64,000 nucleotides of DNA from Sipunculus nudus (lineage: Eukaryota > Annelida > Sipuncula > Golfingiida > Sipunculidae), in contig CM049306.1 of assembly GCA_026874595.1 (NCBI GenBank), positions 52,234,019-52,298,018 of the forward strand, read 5' to 3'. Both the position numbers and the translations under genes were made by a program. Shown piece by piece: positions 23,214 to 35,656 of the stretch; within the stretch, counting starts at the first letter, position 1; every line of letters begins with the position of its first letter. Below the pieces are notes generated by a model, which was given only the letters and a program-made list of their open reading frames with translations, made no database searches and was not told where the DNA came from.

Positions 23214-24810
23214 TATAATATTTTCTTATTTGATTCGGCTTCCTGTTTTTGGTGGTTGCTTAACCGAAGTGGTCTTGAGGCGAGGTTTCTGTGTGTATAT
23301 TTACTCATCAACGACGATCTGGTATATATTACGTGCTCACCGATGTCGTCAGCCCATACAGTAAAGGCGCCGCAACCTGAATTATACTCATCTTAATGTG
23401 GCTATAAATTCATTTTGTTTGTCCATATCTGAATTGCTGTATGTCACTGTGAAGCACTTTAGATATGATATTGTTTACTTATCGTAGAAGCCGTAAATTC
23501 TCCCTTATATCCGCTCAAGATGCAGGACATATAATGTACATAAACTTCAATGGCCCGCTCAGTGAATACATACTACTACAATGCATTGACATGCACTCTT
23601 ATATTGCTCATATGTGTTCTGCATCCAGTTCATTTTTACTCAGCATGTGACGGGCATCTTTATTTATGCCCGCAGTGTTGCCCCGGCTGTAATCGCTGAA
23701 CGGGGCGATATTTTTGCAGTTCATATGTTCGAAGTTTTCCGAAGATTGTGAAAAACATTTTAGTCATATGAACTCATTGAAAGTTCAGTAATATCTTATA
23801 TAACTAGAATATATGTATAGCTAGATGTGCTCTCTGATGTGAATTATTTTAATGCAGTGCGACTTACAATGCAGTAATATCTTCTATTGTCTTAGAACTA
23901 TACATACAGTATAGTGCAGTCCACTGATGACATAATTAATGACGCATGCATACTCTGACGTGAATGTGTTTATTACACAGAAGTATATATTTGCAGGGGT
24001 GCAGTCTATATTGCAGATATAACGTTGTCTGACTTTGACGTGATTGTGTTTCTTAAATGCGCGTATTTGATTATTTTAAATATTAACTATCTGTTAAAAT
24101 ACTTTCAGATATGCACGTGCACGAGATGACATGATTTAGGATTTAAGTTCATTTTTTTCAGAAGCCTGTCTCTCTTAAAGAGGTTAAGCTTAAAATGGTG
24201 TTATCCTCGTATAAGACCGTGCATAATTGCGTCTGCCTTGATATCTCATATAAACCCTCAATTTAATGACAACAACTGCCATTCATGGGGTAGCTGAGGG
24301 TAGCACGGGCGTATCGGTTAGCACGTAGATGACCAAGGCTTACCTAATTACATGTTGTCATGACCGTGACTGTTTTGTGTGACTATCAGGGCCTTGTGGA
24401 AATACCAGTATATTCTGAACAAGCCACCCTGAACAAAGATATATTAATAAATAAGATAAATAAATAAATATGACCTTATACACATATATTTGTCCCCCCT
24501 CCCCCTTAAAATCTAATATTGCATACCAAACACCCCTCGATGGTTCGGTATACACCCGCAGAGACGCACCCCCATTAGGACGTACGTCCCAACGGGATAT
24601 TTCTCAGTGGGTGTGACCCGGCGGCCTTTGTCCCAAAAATATGCGTCTCAACGGCCTGTAGTCTTGCAGACTCACGGTCCATATACATGCATTGAAAGTG
24701 AATATTTGTGTGAAAAATATAGATATCTTGAGTGAGTCAATGTAAATACACATAATATGCATACACATATATACCCATACATGTTGACACATAACGTTTA
24801 CATAAAAATA
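23214..24810. other. Unremarkable AT-rich sequence
   Basis: No gene or RNA recognisable on either strand. Confidence 0.55.
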
Positions 24811-24868
24811 TAGATACACATACATTTAATATAATTTATATAGATACACATACATTTAATATAATTTA
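24811..24868. repeat. 30-bp tandem duplication
   Basis: TAGATACACATACATTTAAT plus following AT-rich bases occurs twice back to back at a 30-bp period, with essentially no divergence. Confidence 0.9.
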
Positions 24869-24912
24869 ATTTATTACAATATTATATAATATTACATCAC
24901 ATTACATTCATA

Positions 24913-24913
<1 letters not shown>

Positions 24914-24990
<77 letters not shown>
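24914..24990. repeat. (TA)n microsatellite
   Basis: A perfect TA run of nearly 40 units. Confidence 0.97.
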
Positions 24991-24994
<4 letters not shown>

Positions 24995-25776
24995 TGATTT
25001 TGAAGGTCGTGGCTTCCGTTTTCTGGGACTTTGATTATCACGGACAGGTTCATGTTCAAGGGGGTCTCGTTAACTCTCTCTGGAAGGTGCTGATTTCCAG
25101 ATAACCTCAGCATCAAATGAGTCGTTCCGCGGCTGGTATCACTTTATCATCGTGCGGTCATCAGTTCCGTAACATTTATACTGATGTGTAGTGATTTATT
25201 GCCTGAGGCTGAACGTTGTGCCGTCAAAGATAGGAACAGGTCCATTGAACTTCACACTTTGACCCGGCGCTTGGGGTCACGGAAAGCGGGGCGCTCAGTG
25301 GGACGTAGTAAAGAATAACTAGGCCTCTCTCCGCTTTTTATTCTCTGCTGGAGGTAACATTCCAGAGAAGAGTATTTATTTTTCATGATACGGCCTATAA
25401 ATTGATAATATCTCGTCACTAGGCCAGTAGGCTGACAGATAATCATCTGCCTTGTGTGTGATCATTTCGTGATGGTAAGAGTTGTCGGTCAAATGCCAGA
25501 TAATACCGGTTAAATTCAGAAAAAAATACTTTCTCCTGTTTAACGTCGAACTGTTATAAATTATTCTCTCTTTGAATTGCTCAAGTGGTAGCCTAAATTG
25601 TTTTTACACACAAGTATGGAGACGTGAAAGCGTATTTTCTCAAGAAAACATACGTTTTAGAAAATATGATTATGCCACGATATTTGTCATTATATATAAC
25701 ATTACATATATATGTATGTGTAATTGTATCATTATAAAAATCAGAGAAGGCTAATAGGTGCCAGCAACAGCAGTTG

Positions 25777-25778
<2 letters not shown>
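24991..25778. other. No gene recognised
   Basis: Slightly GC-raised at 25200-25330 but without a convincing open frame or motif. Confidence 0.5.

Positions 25779-25826
<48 letters not shown>
25779..25826. repeat. (TA)n microsatellite
   Basis: A perfect TA run of about 24 units. Confidence 0.97.
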
Positions 25827-25828
<2 letters not shown>

Positions 25829-26520
25829 ACTAATGGCAATGCAAGAAAACTTAAAGCCTTAATTTGGTACATGCAGGAAGACGAAAATTTTTATATACAG
25901 GAAATATAACCAGCATCAAGTTTTACCTTTATAAATCAGCAGAAATATACAATTGACCTCAATAAATACAGTCCCTACTTAGTATATACCGACCTGTCGT
26001 TGTATATAGGCACTTCTCCCGCAGAGATAATCTTTTCATGTGAACAATTTATATACATGTCATAATATCGTTAGGAATGCTTAAGGATGTGTCCAAACTC
26101 AATCAGAATGGTCACTGCTGTAATTCTGATTTGAATGACCATTGACCAATGACCACTAACAAACCAATCTGATATAAATTCTCACACAGACAGCCTGAAC
26201 CTGATATCAGGTCCCCCTCCCCGGACTGATCGAACTAATATACTACTTGTGTTTACAACTCATGATATTTTAATTATCCTCAGTTCCATGTATCAGTAGA
26301 GTCATATTGACTGGTTAAACTTGATTTATAAACAAATTATGTTTCTTATTTCCCATTCAAATCGACATTGTAGCTGTATTTTACGAGTTTCCTCACTGGA
26401 TTAGATTTTGGCTATACAAGGTGATTTTATATTGTACTGATATTACGAAATTTCTATATTAAATTATCCATTATACATATGCGATTACCGCATGCACGTT
26501 TCGTTAATAATTCATTGCTT
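25827..26520. other. Unremarkable AT-rich sequence
   Basis: The words GGTCACT and GACCATTGACC around 26108-26155 form a weak inverted repeat. Nothing else is seen. Confidence 0.5.
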
Positions 26521-26650
26521 CGGGGGGTGGGGGGGGGGAGGAATCGTAAGGGGTAATCCGAAATTGATATAATGTTTCTCCAGGGGGTGATCTGACATCG
26601 ATTTGAAGTTGTCAGTGGGTAATCCGGGCGAAATCTCCCGAAATCTCTAC
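26521..26650. repeat. G-rich tract and degenerate ~33-bp tandem units
   Basis: A broken G run (26522-26539) is followed by three diverged units starting near 26548, 26582 and 26614. Each reads approximately GGGGGTAATCCGAAATTGAT. A strong donor-like AAAG|GTAAGT lies just downstream at about 26668-26676 with no coding frame leading into it. Confidence 0.6.
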
Positions 26651-27454
26651 CCCGACCCTAAACTCTGAAAGGTAAGTCAGATTTGACAAGATAAACTCGA
26701 TTAGTATTTACTGCATGTGGCCGTATATTGAATTATATAGGAATGGTTACTCTAGCCCCTAGCATTTCTTTCTCTTAAATTAATATGGATATTTTTGTAA
26801 TATATTTAGTAGACCGATATTCTATAAATTCTGGCTGCATATTCGAAAGTACAAAATCAGTCGTTGCCCTGAGTAGGATGTCCGTCCTAGATTGTTTCTG
26901 TAACTATATAAAAACATGTGGTCGGCCCAAAGACGGTCTGTTATACCCTGGTGGACACCCCCCCCCCTTCCCCACCCTCCAAGATTTGCGTAACCTACAT
27001 GGGGTTCCGCGTAATATCTAGAAGCAAACTGTATTCAGGAAGATGTAAATTTCTAACACCAGTAATATGAATATGGCATTTTTAATTTGATGCTGCCGCG
27101 TCGTATTTATTAGTTACTCTCAATACTTATATATGGGAGCCTGTTTCTTTGCCTTAATTCCTCACACGCCGCCAGGGGCGTCGAGCGTTGTAATGTTCGA
27201 GGGATATAAACAGCCTTCAACTTCGCCTCCTTCGGTCATAACCTTGCATTTCAAAAATGCAGGCCAAGTATACTGACAATAAATAATAGATGAACTGAAC
27301 AATAATAAGACGTTCACCTGAAGACCTACTGCTATATTTACACCGGGGACACTTTCATCAGTAATTGTTATCAAGCTTCCCACTTAAATAAGGTCAAAAG
27401 GGTGATACCACCTCTTACCTTATTCAACACGTTGTGACATCCTGCCACGGCCGA
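26651..27454. other. No gene recognised
   Basis: Contains a C9 run near 26959 and ordinary AT-rich DNA. Confidence 0.5.
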
Positions 27455-27841
27455 ATGAGACCCCTTGCGTCCAACAAACACATAGATCCATTGTCTCAAA
27501 ACGTGATTGATAGGTCGAATCTGAGACGATTTTTTTACAATAAGAAAAATTCATTTTTATCAGTTAATGTGAAGAAAGATACTCGAATGGGAAATAGGTT
27601 CACGTTTTTGTTCAGGAAAACTGTCCCTCTTCTAGATATGCAAATAGAATACAAAATAATATACACAGTGACCGATATCGGATTGGTGCCAGGTAGCTGG
27701 GAGAAAAACACATACACTGACGACTACGTTGGCACGTTGTTGATAAAGTTTAGATCTCGTCATAAAGATTATCAGTATCTAACAGCAAAGTCTATTGATG
27801 CATTACAGACCTCAACTCTCGGGAAGACACGAGACGAGTAG
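27455..27841 (+). CDS. Hypothetical ORF, 128 aa from ATG, unknown
   Basis: This is the most protein-like of the longer open frames. It starts at ATG (27455) after further open codons upstream and ends at TAG. Composition is balanced and charged. One segment reads DMQIEYKIIYTVTDIGLVPG and a later one WEKNTYTDDYVGTLL. There is no signal peptide, membrane helix or domain I recognise. There is no clear splice donor or polyadenylation signal immediately downstream. AT-rich windows of this size yield a couple of frames of this length by chance. It could also be a decayed exon or mobile-element fragment. Confidence 0.2.
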   Translation: MRPLASNKHIDPLSQNVIDRSNLRRFFYNKKNSFLSVNVKKDTRMGNRFTFLFRKTVPLLDMQIEYKIIYTVTDIGLVPGSWEKNTYTDDYVGTLLIKFRSRHKDYQYLTAKSIDALQTSTLGKTRDE

Positions 27842-30724
27842 GAATTTATATTATAGACTGGTCAGCCTTTGTGATCTCGATAAACTCTTGTTTCAGAGGT
27901 GTAGCATTGCGCTGAGACCTAAATACTGAGGTCTATATGTGAATCTCAAAGGCCTGGCCATAAAATGTGTAGGTGTGTGTATGTCTTTTTGAACCTGGTC
28001 ATTGTTAATGATCCCGTTAGATTAGGAATAATTGTTATCCTTATAAATCTTAAATCGCAATAGCTATACCCACGCTGATGTTTTATAGTAACTCTTCAGA
28101 CGAAACCTTTGACGGGGTTTAAAACCTTCGGAAATAAAATGTGTGATAAACGGTTACTTCAAACTCCTCGCTGTAAGCTCTCGTCCATCTTGAGTAGGTT
28201 TACGAGGCGGCCCCCGCTGTTTTGGGGGCATTTTTACCCTGAAGAAGCGACGCGTGGGGTAAGACATTTCACCCAATCAATGCACTCCACCCATTAAGTG
28301 CTACTCTTTAGACATCGTTTGAAATACGTCCGTCATATATAGATTAAACACAAGATAAACACATCAAAGGTTACACTCCTTCAGTTTAGGAAACAACATA
28401 ACTGCTCAGTCTATATACAAGGAAATAGATGTGATGTATTGGTGTAAGTCAATATGAAATGAGTTTTTAAGTGAGACAATAACACGTTGCTGGTTTATGT
28501 CCGGGTCTCCTGCATGGATATTTACTCGACTGTCCCAAAGTTTGTTCAGTGTTGTAGCGGAGTTGCTTCAAGTGCTTTGAAAATGAAAGCACACACACAG
28601 TTATACATGGAACGCTTAAATACAATGACTCATTCTTACCTTTACTTGTGCATGCACTGTTATGTAATATTATGAGCATGGTCTTCTCCAAGTACGCATG
28701 GATTTGCAGAAAGTAACTAGGTCAAAAGGAGGATCCTTCTTACCTCCTATATCAGGAAAATCTATCATGAAATGAAAGTGCCCTGGAAGAAAAATGCTAC
28801 AGAGCTTCCGTGAATATATTCGATTGATCTGTATCATGTATATCTGAGAACCTATATCTTTTTCTAGGTACATGTAGATCTTCCAAAAGGGTGATTCGAA
28901 AGCTCACTATATATGTGATTCACCGATCGCGTATAGACATATAACACTAACATGACTCGTCTGTAACACCTGTGTTTTACGATTGAAAGGAATGAAAATA
29001 TATTCCATAGCCATATATACAAAACACATTTCCAATCGAGGACAATTGTTTGCTTGTAGAAGGAAATGTAACACATATATTGTATGACATATAAATATAA
29101 ACAAAAAATAATAATCATCTAAAGAAATTGATATAAATGAAAGCTTCAAATGATCAGTCCCATTTTGACCTCTTTTCAGATAATGGGTGTGTATACAGTT
29201 AAGATTGTCCAACAGTGAAGTTTAAGTTTCTGAATCTGCCTGTCTTTTAGGAGTCAGACTGGACACATAAAGGACAGGCTAAAACTAAATTTCAACAGTT
29301 ATATCATTTATTCACGATTTTAATGGATTTCTACTATCGGATATCACACTGCAAATCTGACAGGTATACGAATAAGAAATCTTAGTTGATATATGCTTCA
29401 TTATATTTGCCTCTATCAGTTACTTTATCTTTTCACTTTGACACGCTCTGATCTAAAATCTTGACAACGTGCGTCAATGTTCCTAATAGGACACCGGTGA
29501 CAGACAGAGTTACGTTGATGGTGATTTAGTATTCGACAAACCATGTCAATACTATTCAAGTAAAGATATATATGCCACGAAGTCATTTGTATGTTCACAT
29601 AAAGATATACGATTATATGCCACCGAGGCATTTCCTATTGCGGTCTGTCACTGAAGTAACGTCATCCTGTTTCATGAATAAACAGGTTAACTATACTAAA
29701 CAACATAAAACTTGAAAAAAAATATTTTAATCATAAATGCATAAATATCTGGTGGCAAAGGAATACATCAATCCGCATTTAAGATAAGGGAAATATTCCT
29801 ATAATCATTCACAAAGCTGGAACTTAGTGTGCCCATGCATCATATGTATTTGCTAACCGTTATCCCACGATTGATTGACCATGTTCGGCATTTCAATCTT
29901 CGTTGTCTGCTATATATATAAGCGTCTTTGAAGACGAAAACTTGACACATACAGATGTAAGCACACCAAAGTTCATACCAATTCGTCAATTCTTATGGTC
30001 AAAAATATATTATTTTATCAAATGGCTGTCCAAACTTACTAAATGTCGGCAGACCGGATTCACTTCAGTTCCGGTCATATATAAGTAATAAGATACTATG
30101 TCAGGCCATTTCATTATCTCAATATACAATTTCTGTGCAATGAGACTCTCAATGGACCGTATACTCTAGTTCTGGTTTTTGGCAGCATTACCGGAAGTAA
30201 ATCAGTGTACTGGTTTTACCTGCCTATTTGATTTGCAGAGCTCACCGGGTCAGTATTGAGCAGAGTACCAGACTTCATGTTATTTCTAGCATTCGGCAAC
30301 GGTTTCGTTCATTGCGTGCAACCCTTGTATAGTTTACGTACATGAATTCCTCTTGTATCTTACTCAGTTACCCCTGTATATAACTAATCTTAGGTAGTGC
30401 AAATAAATTAAGTTTTCTTATGTGTTGATGGGGCTTATACCAGTCTTGCCTTATTGATTGTTAATGTGCGTGTAAGGATTTAGCACCACATGATAGATGA
30501 TACAGTTATCGTTGTAACACTCGTTGGTGTAGATAAGACACCATCTGGCCCCAATCCCTTCCATCGGGTGGCTAATGACTATAATATACTTGAGTATAGG
30601 TATTGTTCGTCGTAATCATATATGGTTAATGACGTTTGTATGATGCATATATCAGATATTTCGGGAGGTGAGACTGACTCCGGTATAGTCGCCAATATAC
30701 AAATGTGACCTTAATTTTTTTCAG
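27842..30724. other. Unremarkable AT-rich sequence, ~2.9 kb
   Basis: I examined both strands and found only short open frames of biased composition. There are no recognisable genes, RNAs, arrays or element ends. Confidence 0.55.
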
Positions 30725-30746
30725 TTTTTTTTTTTTTTTTTTTTTT
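30725..30746. repeat. Poly-T tract
   Basis: An uninterrupted run of 22 T residues. No retroelement sequence can be attached to it as an inverted poly-A tail. Confidence 0.93.
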
Positions 30747-32944
30747 ACTTATTGATATTTTCTTCCCATGCCATATATTTTGAGGCATGTTAAATAACAA
30801 AGAAGCTTTGCATTAACATTTGGTTCATTTTTAACATGTTTTTGGCAATAACAGACATTTGTATATGGTATACCTGCTAATGTGAAGCATGCATGATGTA
30901 AGATAACTAAAACAAGGAAAAACAGGCATATACTGCATACCAGGGCATGCCCCGGACAAGAATTCCACCAAATATAAAACTACTATAATTATATACATTT
31001 TCGCCGAGATGCACATTTGCATGCTCCTGTTCTCTGCCATTATTATCGAAGGATTTGTCACAAAAGATCACACGGAGAGCAGTGAAAAAAACTTTTATAT
31101 AAAAACAAATTTGAAATTTAAATTAGCTTTATCTATGCAGCTTCATTGAGTAAACATTGGTAACCAAATGAAACCGGAACCACAGACTGATTAGGAGCTA
31201 CCATTAATTCCTCGGACAATTAAAAAAAATGTTGAACAAATTCCATTGGTCCAAGTTATAGAAGAACAGTTAACGGAAGGAAAGCAAATTTAAAGTTTTT
31301 AGTTTCGTTTGGTTATCACTTATTAGTCGAGATGTTTGCAGAGACTAGAAATAGACATAATACGCCATTAAAATTGCAATTTAAGATATATACAGAGAGT
31401 CTAGCTAAAGATAAGTACATACTGATTGAACGTCTCGTTCTGAACTCTAAGTCTACCTTGACCTTTAATAATCATGAGCTTTAAATATCCGACACAGTCT
31501 GGAGGGATTTAAATTTTCCTAAATAGAATTACTACAGAACAGGAAACAGAAATAGTTAAAATAAACTTCTTTTTTACAACCAGTCCATTGTACCAGGTCC
31601 CTAACAGCATACTTCAGTTTGATATACCGGTTAATTTCCATATATAATGTCTAATCAAACCTTTCCTGACTGAGACATACCTTTCTACAATGTAATTAAA
31701 ATATACGAGGTGACGATGACACACGCGTTCGGAGGTTCAGGTAATCACACACCTTTGTTCGGCTCTTTGAGACAGTAAATGATCTATTGTCAGAGATACC
31801 GGTGTCTCATCCAAGTATATAGAATTATATTGGACACTTGATGTGTGTAACATTTCACTGACAAAACCGAAAGCTTTTAAGAATGATTTAAGTGATACCT
31901 AATACATTAACCGGGGATAAAATTGACTCTTGATGGTTGTTTTCTGTGGAATAATAACCAGCTTTATTTCCCCGGTATTACAGTGAGCAATTTGACATTG
32001 TGGCTTTTGCTTCTTTACATTCGGGATATTACAGCATTTGGCATAAAACAACAGGATTTATGTCAGAATTGATGGGGCTTGATAAACTACCGCAAAACAA
32101 TGGGGAAATATACAATTGTCTTGCTTCTGTCTCTGACCGATAAAATAATACGACCTCCTCCTATTGTGACCACTGGAGTATATATAGACCATTAAGTTCA
32201 GGGTATGATTCAGTGGTGGGTGCGTCATGCTTTGCCATGATGGAGCAACGAACGACGACATTATGTACTGGTCACGTGCTTTATCACATACGTTTAACAA
32301 GACAACGACACATATTACAGACAGTGAATGACAGAATATTACGTATCTTAACCCGATTCCCCTTGTTTTTTAGTGGTTGATGCCCCCGACACCAGTGACA
32401 GACCAGTCGTTGAGATATGCGAACTTCAAATGTTCTTTAAGACAAATGCAGCCTCTATCAGGGTATCTGTTTACCGATATCCATTATGCTTATGATGTAT
32501 AGTTCACGCCGCCGCTTGCCGTCAGTGTGAGGAGTAATGGAATTGCCCAGGGGGTATCACCTCTCGAGAGACGCCCGCCTGTCAGGCCGTACTTCAAACA
32601 ATCCTTTCAAATACCACTGATTCCACTTTGTAGAGGCACCCCCCACAAAGAATATTTCTGACAATTTGGCCCGTTATCATGATGTTAAAAGTGGAGCGTG
32701 TGGGTCACTTGGAGGCTGAGGTGAAAAAGCTAGCCGTGCATATTGTGTTGTCATCTGACCAATTAATATCACCTGATAATTATAATAACATCACGGCTAT
32801 CAGATAACAGAGTCAGATCAATGAAACCTTATCGCTGCTGAGAAACAAGGGTTTATTTTCCTTATACCGGCGAACATGAATATGTTCACTTCCTCTTTTG
32901 ACACACATGCGCGTATACGCACACATGCACTAATGGGCAATCAC
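30747..32944. other. Unremarkable sequence, ~2.2 kb
   Basis: No gene or element is recognised. A short palindrome, GCGTATACGC, lies near 32912. Confidence 0.55.
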
Positions 32945-33208
32945 TTAGGCCATCCTTAAAAAGTTCTGTGTTAGGGCTAACCCGGCGGGTCGTGATTTTT
33001 GGCTGCGGCTGGAATTTTTTTTTTGACATATCTGCAAATTAAAATTTTTATATGATATGCCGCAAGCACCTGGGCCCGTAAAAATCTGCCTTCATGTGCT
33101 AGAAAAATTGTCCTTCTGTTACATTTTTAGATGCACTTAATTTCCATTTTAATTTGAGCCCCAACAATTAGTCAGGTTGTGCCTATATATATACACGTGG
33201 AACGATCG

Positions 33209-33230
33209 CTACTCTCGTGCGCGAGAGTAG
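33209..33230. repeat. Hairpin, 9-bp perfect stem
   Basis: CTACTCTCG (33209-33217), a four-base loop, then CGAGAGTAG (33222-33230). It lies in CpG-rich sequence inside the 2.3-kb element, with a CACGTG E-box just upstream (33194-33199). Confidence 0.85.
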
Positions 33231-33402
33231 AAAAACTGCCGGGAAACCGCCATCAAATTTCGTTGCTCTGGCGAAACAGGCTGAAAAAAAATATTGAGCA
33301 ATTAGAAATGGTTCTTATTTGATTTCAAATAAAGCGGAAGCTTACCGCTGTCGCATTAACTGATTAAATGAAAGTTCTCTCGACATTCATACTGTCAACT
33401 GA

Positions 33403-33577
33403 CCAATGTTGGCATTTAAACCATGTGACACGTTGATTTGCATAAACACGTGCCTGGCCCACGCAAACGTTCTTGTGATTGGCGGAGCGGTCACGCGTCA
33501 TAGCCAGAGAGCCAATAAGAGGTCCGTAGTAAAAGTTCACCCCATATGACTTCATTCATCACTATTTTGGCGGGAAA
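33403..33577. promoter_or_regulatory. Promoter-like cluster: CCAAT, octamer, E-box, E2F-type site
   Basis: Within 175 bp there are CCAAT boxes at 33403-33407, 33478-33482 (as ATTGG) and 33512-33516. There is also a perfect octamer ATTTGCAT (33436-33443), an E-box CACGTG (33447-33452) and an E2F-consensus TTTGGCGGGAAA (33566-33577). In animals, CCAAT plus E2F marks many cell-cycle promoters, and the octamer is known from histone and snRNA promoters. No TATA box or histone coding sequence adjoins it. Direction is unclear. A tiny minus-strand ATG-to-donor frame (33386-33346) is too short to trust. Confidence 0.35.
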
Positions 33578-33626
33578 ATGTTCACTGACATCGTGTCGCT
33601 TACGCTGGTTATAATTTTTCAGCAAC

Positions 33627-33647
33627 ACTCACGGTGGCACCGTGAGT
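33627..33647. repeat. Near-perfect palindrome, 10-bp arms
   Basis: ACTCACGGTG (33627-33636), one central G, then the exact reverse complement CACCGTGAGT (33638-33647). It sits 50 bp downstream of the E2F-type site. The arm could form a very tight cruciform or serve as a dimeric binding site. Confidence 0.9.
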
Positions 33648-34229
33648 AGGCCTATATCAAGCAAATGAAGCGGGCCTATTTAATGGAATCTGCAACTGAC
33701 GATGTGTAACGCACGATCTCCACAAATCAGATGTTTGGTATTACAAGAATTGCGTGATTTCGTCAGTTCTGTGGCGATCATGACAGGGTTTTGCGAGGTG
33801 TCTGACGCATCGTTTCTACCGGCCACAGCTGATCAGAACAGGCATAACATATAAGCGACTGTCTTTTTTTTCGTTGTTTCTTTTTAACTGCCTTTGTAAG
33901 TTTAATTCATTTTATTAATAGCCTTTATAATAAACAGATATTTCCTGACCGTACGGCATTTCTTGTTTAGACGTAGACGAGATAGAGATCAACATTGCTC
34001 GCTCAGTCATTAATTACAGAAAAATACTAGAATATCAGCAAAAGCTGACAAAAGCCCTCAGCCAAAAGAGCAGTATTTATGGGTGGTAACAGTAACAAGT
34101 ATTCATGTAATATTTGTTCTCACATGGATGTATATCTGTACATATGTCTTTTGTTCAAGTTGTGAATTGGAACTAGAGAGGTATGAACTGAGAGGGTAAG
34201 TCTGGCCCCAGTCTTTGTGAGTCATGCAG

Positions 34230-34610
34230 CACTTTCGAGATCATCAAGGCCAATGACCATTCCATATTCCAAAACAATCCATCCAGTGGTTCCTTAGAAA
34301 TAAGCTCCTAAGTTTTTTTCTATTATAAGCTCTGTGACCTTGGGTCATCCATCTTGGAACTTGACCGAGATTTTGTTGATATGTATCAGCACCAAAGAAA
34401 TGAAATTTCTGTGTTGAATACTTTTGGAGATATCCTCCTCACATGGTAAATGTTAACACACGCCGGTTATTTTCTATAATTCGCTCTAAAACGTCGAGAA
34501 ATAAGTCACCCATCTTCGAACTTGACCAATCTTTTGTTTGTATATACATCAACACCGAAGAAATAAAATTCCTAATCAGGGTACCGACATCCAATATATG
34601 GTTTCATCTT
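34230..34610. repeat. Tandem array, 161-bp unit, ~2.5 copies
   Basis: Unit starts TCATCCATCTTGGAACTTGA (34345) and TCACCCATCTTCGAACTTGA (34506) are exactly 161 bp apart. A partial earlier unit covers about 34230-34344. Shared inner words are ATCAGCACCAAAGAAAT-like and TTTTCTATAATTCGCTCT-like. Read on the minus strand, the array lies downstream of the 35-bp head at 34861-34827, which repeats the head-then-array layout seen elsewhere in the window. Confidence 0.8.
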
Positions 34611-34826
34611 TCAAAAAGTACAGTTTTACATATATTTATATAAACATTTTATATATTCTACTACCTTATTAGGCACTGACTATTACTAAAGAGTTCATTT
34701 ATTACCGTCCTTCTTAATTATACCTCTTCACTTGCATAGGAAATCTCAAACTGCACTCATTCCTACAATTCTAGCACTCGCATACAACACAAAATAAAAT
34801 TGTCTGCAAATTCATGTGAGATCCAG

Positions 34827-34861
34827 AACAAGGCTTACAGGCCTAATGCGAACCTGTGCAA
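34827..34861 (-). repeat. 35-bp motif shared with 10597-10631 in reverse
   Basis: The minus strand begins TTGCACAGGTTCGCATTA and continues GGCCTGTAAGCCTTGTT. It matches the 35-bp head at 10597-10631 with only two differences. The flanks differ at the two places, so the motif is a conserved end or core of a dispersed element and not a larger duplication. Confidence 0.85.
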
Positions 34862-35259
34862 TGGGATATACATCAGTTATAATGCTTCCATGATAACATG
34901 CTTGACCATTATTGGAAAAGTACTTGATAACTTTTCAAATACGTGAATGTTTGACATGTACATGTTCAAAGCATGTACTAAAACATTTTAAACCCAAGTA
35001 CAGGATTTTAAGCCTGTTAATAAAACACAAAATATGTTCAGAGATACCTTGTTGTGCATGTTTCAATGGTATCGAGGCAAGGAATGAATGGAGTACGGAT
35101 ATGTAATTTGACATAAACCTCGCATATGCTAATATCCGGTAAAAAAAGGTGTAGTAAACTCCAGATCCTCCTTTAAAAAAATATTTTTATCCTCCCTACC
35201 TGATGACTTTTTTTGGACCAATGTTAGCCCCAACACAGAAATTTTTAAGGATGGCCTAA

Positions 35260-35656
35260 TGTATCTAAATTACCCATAAACAGGGCTTTTTAATTCGCGG
35301 ATATTCCCTAATACCCCTTCCTCATACGCCGCACGAAAGGTGTTTCACATACCTGTGACAAATACCTTTGGAAATCCCTTGGAGAGACATATGTTTATGT
35401 TGTACGAAATTCGGGTGTTTGTCACCGAAAATGCTGTCGTTGACCCTTAAGTTTTTTTTTCAGCTTAGTAAGTATAATTCTCGACGTCAGGTCCATTTCG
35501 GAGGTCTGTGGTGCGATGTCCTTCGAGTGTGTTATACGATAGTAACTGAGGTCCTCCGAATCGTAGGAATTTTCTACAGCAGTCCTGTGTTGTCCTACGT
35601 TAACCCAATGACGTTCCTATGTTCCACCATCTTACATACTGTCTGCGAATGTCATA
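35260..35656. other. No gene; GTCGTAGG-rich flank
   Basis: Words such as GTCCTACG, CGTAGGA and TACGAT are frequent, as they are beyond the element's right arm. A 163-codon + strand frame (35368-35859) runs through this flank and into the inverted-repeat element. It has no motif I know and is not a gene I would call. Confidence 0.45.

Larger units (their letters stand above)
32945..35259. mobile_element. ~2.3-kb element with terminal inverted repeats
   Basis: The left end reads TTAGGCCATCCTTAAAAA, then TTCTGTGTT, then GGGCTAAC. The right end is its reverse complement over about 37 bp with only a few mismatches. TTA...TAA at the extreme ends is compatible with a TA target duplication (element proper about 32948-35257), as in Tc1/mariner-type elements, but cannot prove it. 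No transposase is recognisable: internal open frames are under 70 codons. It is therefore a non-autonomous element, and it contains other features listed separately (hairpins, promoter-like cluster, tandem units, a shared 35-bp motif). Confidence 0.7.

Noticed and set aside
30725-30746. Poly-T as the inverted poly-A tail of a LINE or processed pseudogene
   Set aside because: No retroelement or mRNA-like sequence can be recognised on the minus strand next to it.
33346-33386. Minus-strand ATG-to-donor frame downstream of the E2F/CCAAT cluster
   Set aside because: Only about 14 codons with a CG|GTAAGC donor. Too short to separate from chance, and inside a mobile element.
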